Positions 37,450-49,904 of a DNA stretch of 64,000 bases are shown here, in pieces. The stretch is from positions 806,001 through 870,000 of the forward strand of contig NW_027480569.1 in the NCBI RefSeq assembly GCF_051401765.1, given 5' to 3'. A program made the translations under genes and the position numbers. Origin of the DNA: Calliopsis andreniformis (taxonomy: Eukaryota > Arthropoda > Insecta > Hymenoptera > Andrenidae). The first letter of the stretch is position 1. Each line of letters opens with the position of its first letter. The notes under the pieces are model-generated. The model did no database searches. It was not told the origin of the DNA and was given only the letters and a program-made list of their open reading frames with translations.

Positions 37450-40400
37450 GATTGAGGATTGAGGATTGAGGATTGAGGATTGAGGATTGAGGATTGAGGA
37501 TTGAAGATTGAATATTGATGATTGAATATTGATGACTGCGGATTGAGGGTTGTGGATTGTGGACGAGGACTAAGGGTTGAATATTGATGTTTGAGGTCTG
37601 GGGACTAAGGATTGAGGATTGAGAATTGAGGATTGAGGATTGAGGATTGAAGATTGAGGATTGGTTATTTAGGATTGAAGAATGAGGATTGAGGATTGAG
37701 GTTTGAGGATTGAGGATTGAAGATTGATTATTTATGATTGAATATTGAGGATTGAGGATTGAGGTTTGAGGATTGAGGATGAAGACTGAGGGTTGAGGAT
37801 TGAGGTTTGAGGAACGAGGATTGAGGATTGAGGATTGAGGACTAAGGATTGACGATTGAGTATTGAAGATTGAGGATTGATGACTGAGGATTGACGACTG
37901 AGAATTGAGGATTGAGGATTCATGATTGAAGATTGAGCATTGAGGATTGAATATTGAGGATTGAGGATTGAGGATAGAGGATTGAGGATTGAGGATTGAG
38001 GATTGAAGATTGAGTATTGAGTATTGAATGTTGAGGATTGTGGATTGAGGATTAAGGACTGAGGATTGAATATTGTAGATTGAGCATTGATGCCTGAGGA
38101 TTGAGGATTGAGGATTGAGGATTGAGGATTGAGGATTGAGGATTGAAGATTGAGTATTGAGGATTGAAGATTGAGGGTTGAAGATTGAGTATTGATGATT
38201 GAATATTGAGGATTGAGGATTGAGGATCGAGGATTGAAGATTGAGAATTGAGGATTGAAGATTGAGGATTGAGGATTGAGTATTGAGGATTGAGGATTGA
38301 GGATGGAGGATGAGTGCTGAGGGTTGAGGATTGAGGATTGAGAAATGAGGATTGAGGATTGAGAATTGAAATTGAGGATTGGGTATTGAGGATTGAAGAA
38401 TGAGGATTGAGGGATTAGGATTGAGGATTGAGGATTGAGGATTGAAGATTGAGGATTGGGTATTGAGGATTGAAGAATGAGGATTGAGGATTGAGGATTG
38501 AGGATTGAGGATTGAAGATTAGTGTTGAGGATTGAAGATTGAGGATTGAGTATTGAGGATTGAGGATTGAGGATTGAAGATTGAGTGTTGAGGGTTGAAG
38601 ATTGAGGATTGAGGATTGAGGATTGAGGATTGAGGATTGAAGATTGAGTATTGAGGATTGAAGATTGAGGATTGAGTATTGAGGATTGAGGATTCAGGGT
38701 TGAAGATTGAGGATTGAGGATTGAGGATTGAGGATTGAGGATTGAGGATTGAAGATTGAATATTGATGATTGAATATTGAGAACTGAGGATTGAGGGTTG
38801 TGGATTGAGGACGAGGACTGGGGGTTGAATATTGATGTTTGTGGTCTGAGGATTAAGGATTGAGGATTGAGAATTGAGTATTGAGGATTGAGGATTGAAG
38901 ATTGAGGATTGGGTATTTAGGATTGAAGAATGAGGATTGAGGATTGAGGTTTGAGGATTGAGGATTGAAGATTGAGTATTGATGTTTGAATATTGAGGAT
39001 TGAGGATTGAGGTTTGAGGATTGAGGATGAAGACTGAGGGTTGAGGATTGAGGTTTGAGGAACGAGGATTGAGGATTGAGGATTGAGGACTAAGGATTGA
39101 CGATTGAGTATTGAAGATTGAGGATTGATGACTGAGGATTGACGACTGAGAATTGAGGATTGAGGATTGATGATTGAAGATTGAGTATTGAGGATTGAAT
39201 ATTGAGGATTGGGGATTGAGGATTGAGGATTGAGGATTGAGGATTGAGGATTGAAGATTGAATATTGAGTATTGAAGGTTGAGGATTGTGGATTAAGGAT
39301 TAAGGATTGAGGATTGAACATTGTAGATTGAGTATTGATGCCTGAGGATTGAGGATTGAGGATTGAGGATTGAGGATTGAAGATTGAGTATTGAGGATTA
39401 AAGATTGAGGATTGAAGATTGAGTATTGATGATTGAATATTGAGGATTGAGGATTGAGGATTGAGGATTGAGGATTGGGTATTGAGGATTGAGGAATGAG
39501 GATTGAGGATTGAGGTTTGAGGATTGAGGATTGCAGATTGAGTATTGAGCATTGAAGATTGAGGATTGAGGATTGGGGATTTGAGGAATGAGGATTGAGG
39601 ATTGAGTATTGAGGATTGAAGATAGAGGATTGAGTATTGAGGATTGAGGATTCAGGGTTGAAAATTGAGGATTGAGGATTGAGGATTGAGGATTGAGGAT
39701 TGAGCATTGAGGATTGAAGATTGATGACTGGGGATTGAGGATTGAAGATTGAGGATTAACGATTGAAGGTTGGGGATTGAGGACCTAGGATCGGAGATTG
39801 ATTATTGAGGATTGAAGATTGAGGATTGAGGATTGAGGATTGAGAATTGAGAATTGAGGATGAGGACTGAGGGTTGAGGATTGAGGTTTGAGGAATGAGG
39901 ATTGATGGTTGAGGATTGAGGATTGAGGATTGAGGATTGAGGATTGAGTATTCAAGATTGAGTATTGATGCCTGAGGCTTGAGGATTGAGGATTGAGTAT
40001 TGAGGATTGAGGATTGAAGATTGAGTATTGGGGATTGAAGATTGAGGATTGAGGATTGAGGATTGAGGTTGGAGAATGAGGGCTGACGGTTGAGGATTGA
40101 GGTTTGAGGATTGAAGTTTGAGGTCTGAGGACTGAGGATTGAGGATTGAGGATTGAGCATTGAGGATTGAAGATTGAGTACTGGGGATTGGGGATTGAAG
40201 ATTGAGGATTAAGGATTGAAGATTGGGGATTGAGGATCTAGAATTGGAGATTGATTATTGAGGACTGAAGATTGAGGATTGAGAATTGAGGATTGAGAAT
40301 TGAGAATTGAGTATGAGGACTGAGGTTTGAGGATTGAGGTTTGAGGAATGAGGATTGAGGGTTGAGGATTGAGGATTGAGGATTGAGGATTGAGGATTGA

Positions 40401-40962
40401 GGATTGAGGATTGAAGATTGAGTATTGAGTATTGTAGGTTGACGATTGTGGATTGAGGATTGAGGATTGAAGATTGAGTATTGAGGATTGAAGATTGAGG
40501 GTTAAAGATTGAGTATTGATGATTGAATATTGAGGATTGAGGATTGAGGATTGAGGATTGAGGATTGAGGATTGAGGATTGAAGATTGAGAATTGATGAT
40601 TGAATATTGAGGATTGTGGATTGAGGTTTGAGGATTGAGGACGAGGACTGACGGTAGAGGATTTAGGTTTGAGGATTGTGGATTGAGGGCTGAGGATTGA
40701 GGATGAGTGCTAAGGGTCGGGGATTGATGTTCGACGACTGAGGACTGAGGATTGAGGATTGAGATTTGAGGATAGATGTTTGAGGATTGAAGATTGAGGA
40801 TTGAGGATTGAGGATTGAGGAATGAGGATTGAAGATTGAGTATTGAGGATTGAAGATTGAGGATAGAGGATTGAGTACTGAGGATGGAGGATGAGGGCTG
40901 AGGGTTGAGGATTGAGGATTGAGAAATGAGGATTGAGGATTGAGGATTGAAATTGAGGATTG
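37450..40962. repeat. 3.5-kb family 2 block, copy 1 (recurs 17,670 bp away)
   Basis: The same sequence is found at 55120-58632 at a constant offset of 17,670 bp. Over 3.5 kb I noticed only a handful of substitutions, for example GGTTATT versus GGGTATT near 37674 and a TTT versus TTG change near 37732. I noticed no net length change. The end is sharp: copy 1 continues with GAGGATTGATG where copy 2 continues with GGGTATTGAGG. This is the longest near-identical non-adjacent pair I found. Confidence 0.88.
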
Positions 40963-42290
40963 AGGATTGATGATTGAAGATTGAGTATTGAGGATTGAAT
41001 ATTGCGGATTGAGGATCGAGGATTGAGGATTGAGGATTGAGGATTGAGGATTGAGGATTGAGGATTGAGGATTGAAGATTGAGAATTGATGATTGAATAT
41101 TGAGGATTGTGGATTGAGGTTTGAGGATTGAGGACGAGGACTGACGATAAAGGATTTAGGTTTGAGGATTGTGGATTGAGGGCTGAGGATTGAGGATGAG
41201 TGCTAAGGGTCGGGGATTGATGTTCGACGACTGAGGACTGAGGATTGAGGATTGAGAATTGAGGATAGATGTTTGAGGATTGAAGATTGAGGATTGAGGA
41301 TTGAGGATTGAGGAATGAGGATTGAAGTTTGAGTATTGAGGATTGAAGATTGAGGATAGAGGATTGAGTACTGAGGATGGAGGATGAGGGCTGAGGGTTG
41401 AGGATTGAGGATTGAGAAATGAGGATTGAGGATTGGAGATTGATTATTGAGGATTGAAGATTGAGGATTGAGGATTGAGGATTGAGAATTGAGAATTGAG
41501 TATGAGGACTGAGGGTTGAGGATTGAGGTTTGAAGAATGAGGATTGAGGGTTGGGGAATGAGGATTCAGGATTGAGGATTGAGGTTTGAGGATTGAGGAT
41601 TGAGGATTGAGGATTGAAGATTGAGTATTGATGATTGAATATTGAGGATAGAGGATTGAGGTTTGAGGATTGAGGACGAGGACTGACGGTAGAGGATTTA
41701 GGTTTGAGGATTGAGGATTGAGGACTGAGGATTGAGGATGAGTGCTAAGCGTCGGGGATTGAGGTTCGACGACTGACGACTGAGGATTGAGGATTGAGAA
41801 TTGAGGATTGATGTTTGAGGATTGAAGATTGAGGATTGGGTATTGAGGATTGAAGAATGAGGATTGAGGATTGAGGATTGAGGATTGAGGATTGAGGATT
41901 GAGGATGTAGGATTGGAGATTGATTATTGAGTATTCAAGGTTGAGGATTGTGGATTGAGGATTGAGGATTGAGGATTGAGGATTGAGGATTGAAGATTGA
42001 AGATTGAGTATTGAGGATTGAAGGTTAAGGATTGAGGATTGAGGATTGAGGATTGACGATGAGGGCTGAGGGTTGAGGATTGAGGTTTGAGGACTGAGGA
42101 CTGAGGATTGAGGATTGGGAATTGGGGATTGAGGATTGAGGATTGAAGATTGAGGATTGGGTATTGAGGATTGAAGAATGAGGGTTGAGGGTTGAGGATT
42201 GAGGATTGAGGATTGAGGATTGAAGATTCAGGTTTGGGTACTGAGGCTTGAAGAATGAGGATTGAGGATTGAGTATTGAGGATTGAGGAT
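40545..42290. repeat. 1.75-kb block carrying three C markers, copy 1
   Basis: This block matches 49913-51665. The offset is exactly 9,368 bp at all three C markers and 9,375 bp after one extra heptad near 51.35 kb. The right part already contains family 1 modules, so the duplicated piece spans a family 2 to family 1 junction. That shows the junction itself was copied. Confidence 0.87.
40700..40735. repeat. Marker C (first of 9 copies), CpG-containing family 2 marker
   Basis: The marker reads GAGTGCTAAGG, then GTCGGGG, ATTGATG and TTCGACGAC. It has three CpG dinucleotides in about 20 bases, in an array where C is rare. The GTCGGGG begins at 40716, 41209, 41751, 50084, 50577, 51119, 58386, 62320 and 62813. 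The 41751 and 51119 copies share AGCGTC for AGGGTC and TTGAGGTTC for TTGATGTTC. The first two members of each cluster are always 493 bp apart. Confidence 0.85.
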
Positions 42291-45200
42291 TGAAGATTGA
42301 GGATTGAGGATTGAAGATTGAGGATTGGGTATTGAGGATTGAAGAATGAGGATTGAGGATTGAGGATTGAGGATTGAGGAATGAAAATTGAGTGTTGAGG
42401 GTTGAGGATTGAGGATTGAAGAATGAGTATTGACGATTGAATGTTGAGGATTGAGGATTGAGTATTGAGGACTGAAGATTGACGATTGAGGATTGAGGAT
42501 TGAGGATTGAAGATTGAGTATTGAGGATTAAAGATTGAGGATTGAGGATTGATCATTGAGGACTGAGGATTGAGGACTGAGGATTGAGGATTGAGAACTG
42601 AGAACTGATAATGAGGACTGAGGGTTGAGGATTGGGGATAGAGGATTAAGGATTGAGGATTGAGTATTGAAGATTGAGGATTGATGACTGAGTATTGAGG
42701 ATTGAGCATTGAAAATTGATTATTAAGGATTGAGGATTGAGGATTGAGGATTGAGTATTGAGAATTGAGAATTGAGGATGAGGACTGAGGGATGTGGGTT
42801 GAGGTTTGAGGAATGAGGATTGAGGATTGAGGATTGAGTATTGAGGATTGAGGATTGAGGATTGAGGATTGAGTATTGAAGATTGAGTATTGATGACTGA
42901 GGATTGAGGATTGAGGATTGAGGATTGAGGATTGAGGATTGAAAATTGAGTATCGGGGACTCAAGAATGAGGATTGAGGGTTGAGGATTGAGGACGGAGG
43001 ATGAGGGCTGAGGGTTGAGGATTGAGGTTTGAGTATTGAATCCTGAGAATTCAGGATATTCTATTGAGTGTTGAGAACTGAGGATTGATGGTTGAGTATT
43101 GAGGATTGAAGATTGAGGATTGAGGAATGAGTATTGAAGGTTGAGGATTGATGATTGAGGATTGAGGATTGGGGATTGAGGATTGAGTATTGAGTATTGA
43201 AGATTGAGGATTGATGATTGAGGATTGAGGATTGAGGATTGAGGATTGAGGATTGAGGATTGAGGATTGAGGATTGAAGATTGAGGATTGGGGATTGAGG
43301 AGTGACGATTGAGTATTGAGGATTGAAGGTTAAGGATTGAGGATTGAGGATTGAGGATTGACGATGAGGGCTGAGGGTTGAGGATTGAGGTTTGAGGACT
43401 GAGGACTGAGGATTGAGGATTGAGAATTGGGGATTGAGGATTGAGGATTGAAGATTGAGGATTGGGTATTGAGGATTGAAGAATGAGGGTTGAGGTTTGA
43501 GGATTGAGGATTGAGGATAGACGATTGAGTATTGAGGATTGAAGACTGACGATTGAGTATTGAGAATTGAGGACTGAGGATTGAGGATTGAGGATTGAGG
43601 GTTGAGAATTAATGATTGAGGATTGAAGATTGAGTATTGAGGATTGAAGGTTAAGGATTGAGGATTGAGGATTGAGGATTGACGATGAGGGCTGAGGGTT
43701 GAGGATTGAGGTTTGAGGACTGAGGACTGAGGATTGAGGATTGGGAATTGGGGATTGAGGATTGAGGATTGAAGATTGAGGATTGGGTATTGAGGATTGA
43801 AGAATGAGGGTTGAGGGTTGAGGATTGAGGATTGAGGATTGAGGATTGAAGATTCAGGTTTGGGTACTGAGGCTTGAAGAATGAGGATTGAGGATTGAGT
43901 ATTGGGGATTGAGGATTGAAGATTGAGTATTGAGGATTGAAGATTGACGATTGAGGATTGAGGATTGAGGATTGAGGATTGAACGTTGAGGACTGAGTGT
44001 TGAGGGTTGAGTGATGAGTATTGATGTTTGTGGATAGAGGTTTGAAGATTGCAGTTTGAGTATTGAGTATTGAAAGCTGTGAATTGAGGATATTCTATTG
44101 AGGATTGAGGATTGACAATTGATTGTTGAGGACTGAGGGCCGAAGATTGAGGACTCAGGATTGAGGATTCAGAATTGAGGTTTGAGGGCTGACGATTGTG
44201 GATTGAGGATTGAGGATTGAAGATTCAGTATTGAGGATTGAAGATTGGGAATTGAGGATTGAGGATTGAACATTGAGGACTGAGTGTTGAGTGTTGAGTG
44301 ATGAGAATTGATGTTTGTGGATAGAGGTTTGAAGATTACAGATTGAGTATTGAGTATTGAAAACTTTGAATAGAGGATATTCTATTGAGGATTGAGGATT
44401 GACAACAGATTGTTGAGGACTGAGGTCTGAAGATTGAGGATTCAGGATTTTGGATTCAGAATTGAGGTTTGAGGACTAAGGATTGAGGATTGAAGATTGA
44501 GTATTGAGGATTGAGGATTGAGGATTGAAGATTGAGTATTGACGATTGAGGATGGGGGCTGACGGTTCAGGATTGAGGTTTGAGGGCTGAGGACTGAGGA
44601 TAGAGCATTGAGAAATGAGGATTGAGGATTGAGGATTGAAGATTGAGTATTGGGTATTGGGGATCGAAGAATGAGGATTGAGGATTGAGGTTTGAGGATT
44701 GAGGATTGAAGATTGAGTATTGAGGATTAAAGACTGACGATTGAGGATTGAGGATTGAGGACTGAGTATTGAGGATTGAGGATTGAAGATTGAGGATTGG
44801 GAATTGAGGATTGAAGAATGAGGATTGAGGATTGAGGATAGAGGATTGAGTGTTGAGGATTGAAGATTGAGTACTGAGGGTAGAAGACTGACGATTGAGG
44901 ATTGAGGATTGAGTGTTGAGTGATGAGAATTGATGTTTGTGGATAGAGATTTGAAGATTGCAGATTGAGTATTGACTATTGAAAACTTTGAATTGAGGAT
45001 ATTCTATTCAGGATTGAGGATTGACAACAGATTGTTGAGGACTGAGGTCTGAAGATTGAGGATTCAGGATTGAGGATTCAGAATTGAGGTTTGAGGACTA
45101 AGGATTGAGGATTGAAGATTGAGTATTGAGGATTGAGGATTGAGGATTGAAGATTGAGTATTGAGGATTGAAGACTGACGATTGAGGATTGAGGATTGAG

Positions 45201-48200
45201 GACTGAGGATTGAGGATTGAAGATTGACGATTGAGGATTGGGTATTGAGGATTGAAGAATGAGGATTGAGGATTGAGGATTGAGGATTGAGTGTTGAGGA
45301 TTGAAGATTGAGTATTGAGGATAGAAGACTGACAATTGAGGATTGAGGATTGAGTATTGAAGATTAAGGATTGATGATTGAGGAATGAGGATTGAGGATT
45401 GGGGATTGAGGATTGAGTATTGAAGATTGAGGATTGATGATTGGGGACTGAGGATTGGGGATTGGGGATAGAGGATTGAGGGTTAAGGTTTGAGGACTGA
45501 GGACTGAGGATTGTGGATTGAGGATTGAGGATTGAAGATTCAGTATTGAGGATTGAATATTGGGAATTGAGGATTGAGGATTGAACATTGAGGACTGAGT
45601 GTTGAGTGTTGAGTGATGAGAATTGATGTTTGTGGATAGAGGTTTGAAGATTGCAGATTGAGTATTGAGTATTGAAAACATTGAATTGAGGATATTCTAT
45701 TGAGAATTGAGGATTGACAACAGATTGTTGAGGACTGAGGGCCGAAGATTGAGGATTCAGGATTGAGGATTCAGAATTGAGGTTTGCGGACTGAGGATTG
45801 AGGATTGAAGATTGAGTATTGAGGATTGAAGATTGAGGATTGAGAATTGAGGATTCAGTATTGAGGGTGAGGGCTGAGGGTTGATGATTGAGGTTTGAGG
45901 ACTGAGGACTGAGGATTGAGGATTGAGAATTGAGGATTGAGGATTGAGGATTGAAGATTGAGGATTGGGTATTGAGGATTGAAGAATGAGGATTGAGGAT
46001 TGAGGATTGAGTATTGAGGAATGAAAATTGCGGGTTGAGGGTTGAGGATTGAGGATTGAAGAATGAGTATTGACGATTGAAGATTGAGGATTGAGGATTG
46101 AGTATTGAGGACTGAAGATTGACGATTGAGGATTGAGGATTGAGGATTGAAGATTGAGTATTGAGGATTGAGGATTGAGGATTGAGGATTGAGGAATGAG
46201 GATTGAATATTGAGTATTGAGGATTGACGATTGAGGATAGAGGATTGAGTACTGAGGATGGAGGATGAGGGCTGAGGGTTGAGGATTGAGGATTGAGAAA
46301 TGAGGATTGAGGATTGAGGATTGAAATTGAGGATTGGGTATTGAGGATTGAAGAATGAGGATTGGGGAATTAGAATTGAGGATTGAGGATTGAGGATTGA
46401 AGATTGAGGATCGGGTATTGAGGATTGAAGAATGAGGATTGAGGATTGAGGATTGAGGATTGAGGATTGAAGATTGAGCGTTGAGGACTGAAGATTGAGG
46501 ATTGAGGATTGAGGATTGAGGATTGAAGATTGAGTATTGAGGATCGAAGATTGAGGATTGAGTATTGAGGATTGAGGATTCAGGGTTGAAGATTGAGGAT
46601 TGAGGATTGAGTATTGGGTATTGAGGATCGAAGAATGAGGATTGAGGATTGAGGTTTGAGGATTGAGGATTGAAGATTGAGTATTGAGGATTGAAGACTG
46701 ACGATTGAGGATTGAGGATTGAGGACTGAGGATTGAGGATTGAGGATTGAAGATTGAGGATTGGGTATTGAGGATTGAAGAATGAGGATTGAGGATTGTG
46801 GATAGAGGATTGAGTGTTGAGGATTGAAGATTGAGTATTGAGGATAGAAGACTGACGATTGAGGATTGAGGATTGAGTGTTGAAGATTGACGACTGATGA
46901 TTGAGGAATGAGGATTGAGGATTGAGGGTTGAGGATTGAGTATTGAAGATTGAGGATTGATGATTGAGGACTGAGGATTGAGTGTTGAGTGATGAGAATT
47001 GATGTTTGTGGATAGAGGTTTGAAGATTGCAGATTGAGTATTGACTATTGAAAACTTTGAATTGAGGATATTCTATTGAGGATTGAGGATTGACAACAGA
47101 TTGTTGAGGACTGAGGTCTGAAGATTGAGGATTCAGGATTGAGGATTCAGAATTGAGGTTTGAGGACTAAGGATTGAGGATTGAAGATTGAGTATTGAGG
47201 ATTGAGGATTGAGGATTGAGAATTGAGAATTGAGGATGAGGACTGAGGGTTGTGGATTGAGGTTTGAGGAATGAGGATTGAGGACTGAGGATTGAGTATT
47301 GAGGATTGAGGATTGAGGATTGAGGATTGAGTATTGAAGATTGAGTATTGATGACTGCGGATTGAGGATTGAGGATTGAGGATTGAGGATTGAAGAATGA
47401 GTACTGACGATTGAAGATTGAGGATTGAGGATTGAGTATTGAGGACTGAAGATTGACGATTGAGGATTGAGGATTGAGGATTGAAGATTGAGTATTGAGG
47501 ATTGAAGATTGAGGATTGAGTATTGATCATTGAGGACTGAGGATTGAGGACTGAGGATTGAGGATTGAGAATTGAGAATTGAGAACTGATAATGAGGACT
47601 GAGGGTTGAGGATTGAGGATAGAGGATTGAGGATTGAGGATTGAGTATTGAAGATTGAGGATTGATGACTGAGTATTGAGGATTGAGGATTGAAAATTGA
47701 TTATTAAGGATTGAAGATTGAGGATTGAGGATTGAGGATTGAGAATTGAGAATTGAGGATGAGGACTGAGGGATGTGGGTTGAGGTTTGAGGAATGAGGA
47801 TTGAGGATTGAGGATTGAGTATTGAGGATTGAGGATTGAGGATTGAGGATTGAGTATTGAAGATTGAGTATTGATGACTGAGGATTGAGGATTGAGGATT
47901 GAGGATTGAGGATTGAGGATTGAAAATTGAGTATCGGGGACTCAAGAATGAGGATTGAGGATTGAGGATTGAGGACGGAGAATGAGGGCTGAGGGTTGAA
48001 TATTGAGGTTTGAGTATTGAATCCTGAGAATTCAGGATATTCTATTGAGTGTTGAGAACTGAGGATTGATGGTTGAGTATTGAGGATTGAAGATTGAGGA
48101 TTGAGGAAGGAGTATTGAAGGTTGAGGATTGATGATTGAGGATTGAGGATTGGGGATTGAGGATTGAGTATTGAGTATTGAAGATTGAGGATTGATGATT

Positions 48201-49904
48201 GAGGATTGAGGATTGAGGATTGAGGATTGAGGATTCAGGATTGAGGATTGAGGATTGAAGATTGAGGATTGGGGATTCAGGAGTCACGATTGAGGATTGA
48301 GGATTGAGGATTGAGAGTTGACGATTGATGACTCAAGATTGAGTATTGAGGATTGTAGAATGAGGATTGAGGATTGAGGATTGACGATTGAGGATTGAGG
48401 ATTGAAGATTTAGTATTTAGGATTGAAGATAGAGGATTGAGAATTGAGGATTGAGGATTGAGGATTGAAGATTGAGGATTGGGTAGTGAGGATTGCAGAA
48501 TGAGGATTGAGGATTGAGGATTGAGGATTGAGTGTTGAGGATTGAAGATTGAGTATTGAGGATAGAAGACGGACGATTGAGGATTGAGGATTGAGGATTG
48601 AGGATCGAGGATTGAGGATTGAAGGTTTAGTATTGAGGACTGAAGGTAGAGGATTGAGAATTGAGGATTGAGGATTGAGGGTTGAAGATTGAGTATTGGG
48701 TATTGAGGATTCAAGATTGAGGATTGAGGATTGAGGATTGAGGATTGAGGATAGAAGATTGAGTATTGAGGATTGAAGACTGACGATTGAGTATTGAGAA
48801 TTGAGGACTGAGGATTGAGGATTGAGGATTGAGGGTTGAGAATTAATGATTGAGGATTGAAGATTGAGTATTGAGGATTGAAGGTTAAGGATTGAGGATT
48901 GAGGATTGAGGATTGACGATGAGGGCTGAGGGTTGAGGATTGAGGTTTGAGGACTGAGGACTGAGGATTGAGGATTGGGAATTGGGGATTGAGGATTGAG
49001 GATTGAAGATTGAGGATTGGGTATTGAGGATTGAAGAATGAGGGTTGAGGGTTGAGGATTGAGGATTGAGGATTGAAGATTCAGGTTTGGGTACTGAGGC
49101 TTGAAGAATGAGGATTGAGGATTGAGTATTGAGGATTGAGGATTGAAGATTGAGTATTGAGGATTGAAGATTGACGATTGAGGATTGAGGATTGAGGATT
49201 GAGGATTGAACGTTGAGGACTGAGTGTTGAGGGTTGAGTGATGAGTATTGACGTTTGTGGATAGAGGTTTGAAGATTGCAGTTTGAGTATTGAGTATTGA
49301 AAGCTGTGAATTGAGGATATTCTATTGAGGATTGAGGATTGACAATTGATTGTTGAGGACTGAGGGCCGAAGATTGAGGACTCAGGATTGAGGATTCAGA
49401 ATTGAGGTTTGAGGGCTGACGATTGTGGATTGAGGATTGAGGATTGAAGATTCAGTATTGAGGATTGAAGATTGGGAATTGAGGATTGAGGATTGAACAT
49501 TGAGGACTGAGTGTTGAGTGTTGAGTGATGAGAATTGATGTTTGTGGATAGAGGTTTGAAGATTACAGATTGAGTATTGAGTATTGAAAACTTTGAATAG
49601 AGGATATTCTATTGAGGATTGAGGATTGACAACAGATTGTTGAGGACTGAGGTCTGAAGATTGAGGATTCAGGATTTTGGATTCAGAATTGAGGTTTGAG
49701 GACTAAGGATTGAGGATTGAAGATTGAGTATTGAGGATTGAGGATTGAGGATTGAAGATTGAGTATTGACGATTGAGGATGGGGGCTGACGGTTCAGGAT
49801 TGAGGTTTGAGGGCTGAGGACTGAGGATAGAGCATTGAGAAATGAGGATTGAGGATTGAGGATTGAAGATTGAGTATTGGGTATTGAGGATCGAAGAATG
49901 AGGA
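41931..49904. repeat. Family 1 HOR domain, second occurrence
   Basis: Landmarks return: A at 43038 and 48019, B at about 44.09, 44.38, 45.00, 45.69, 47.07, 49.31 and 49.60 kb. Positions 42551-43310 match 47525-48290 (offset 4,974 then 4,981). Positions 43512-44670 match 48746-49897 (5,234 then 5,227). A short family 2 piece sits at about 46.18-46.61 kb, recognised by GAAATTGAGG and GGGGAATTAG. No gene is visible. Confidence 0.78.
43630..45900. repeat. 2.27-kb family 1 block, copy 1 (recurs at 51.38-53.65 kb)
   Basis: This block matches 51379-53649 at a constant offset of 7,749 bp. Shared private states include GAAGATTACAGATTG (44.33 kb), landmark B changed to GATATTCTATTCAGG (45.00 kb) and a paired GACAATT near 45.33 kb. 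After 45900 this copy runs on for about 370 bp before the family 2 module that follows immediately in the other copy. Confidence 0.87.

Larger units (their letters stand above)
37441..41930. repeat. Family 2 HOR domain, first occurrence
   Basis: Landmarks A and B are absent. Typical units are GAATATTGATGACTGCGG, GGACGAGGACTAAGG, a 6-bp GAAATT unit, the phase-slip GATTAGTGTTG (38519), GAGGACCTAGG (39781), and marker C at 40716, 41209 and 41751. Positions 37450-40962 recur at 55120-58632 and about 40545-42290 at 49913-51665, both nearly unchanged. The last two marker C copies are 542 bp apart and the first two 493 bp apart. Confidence 0.8.
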
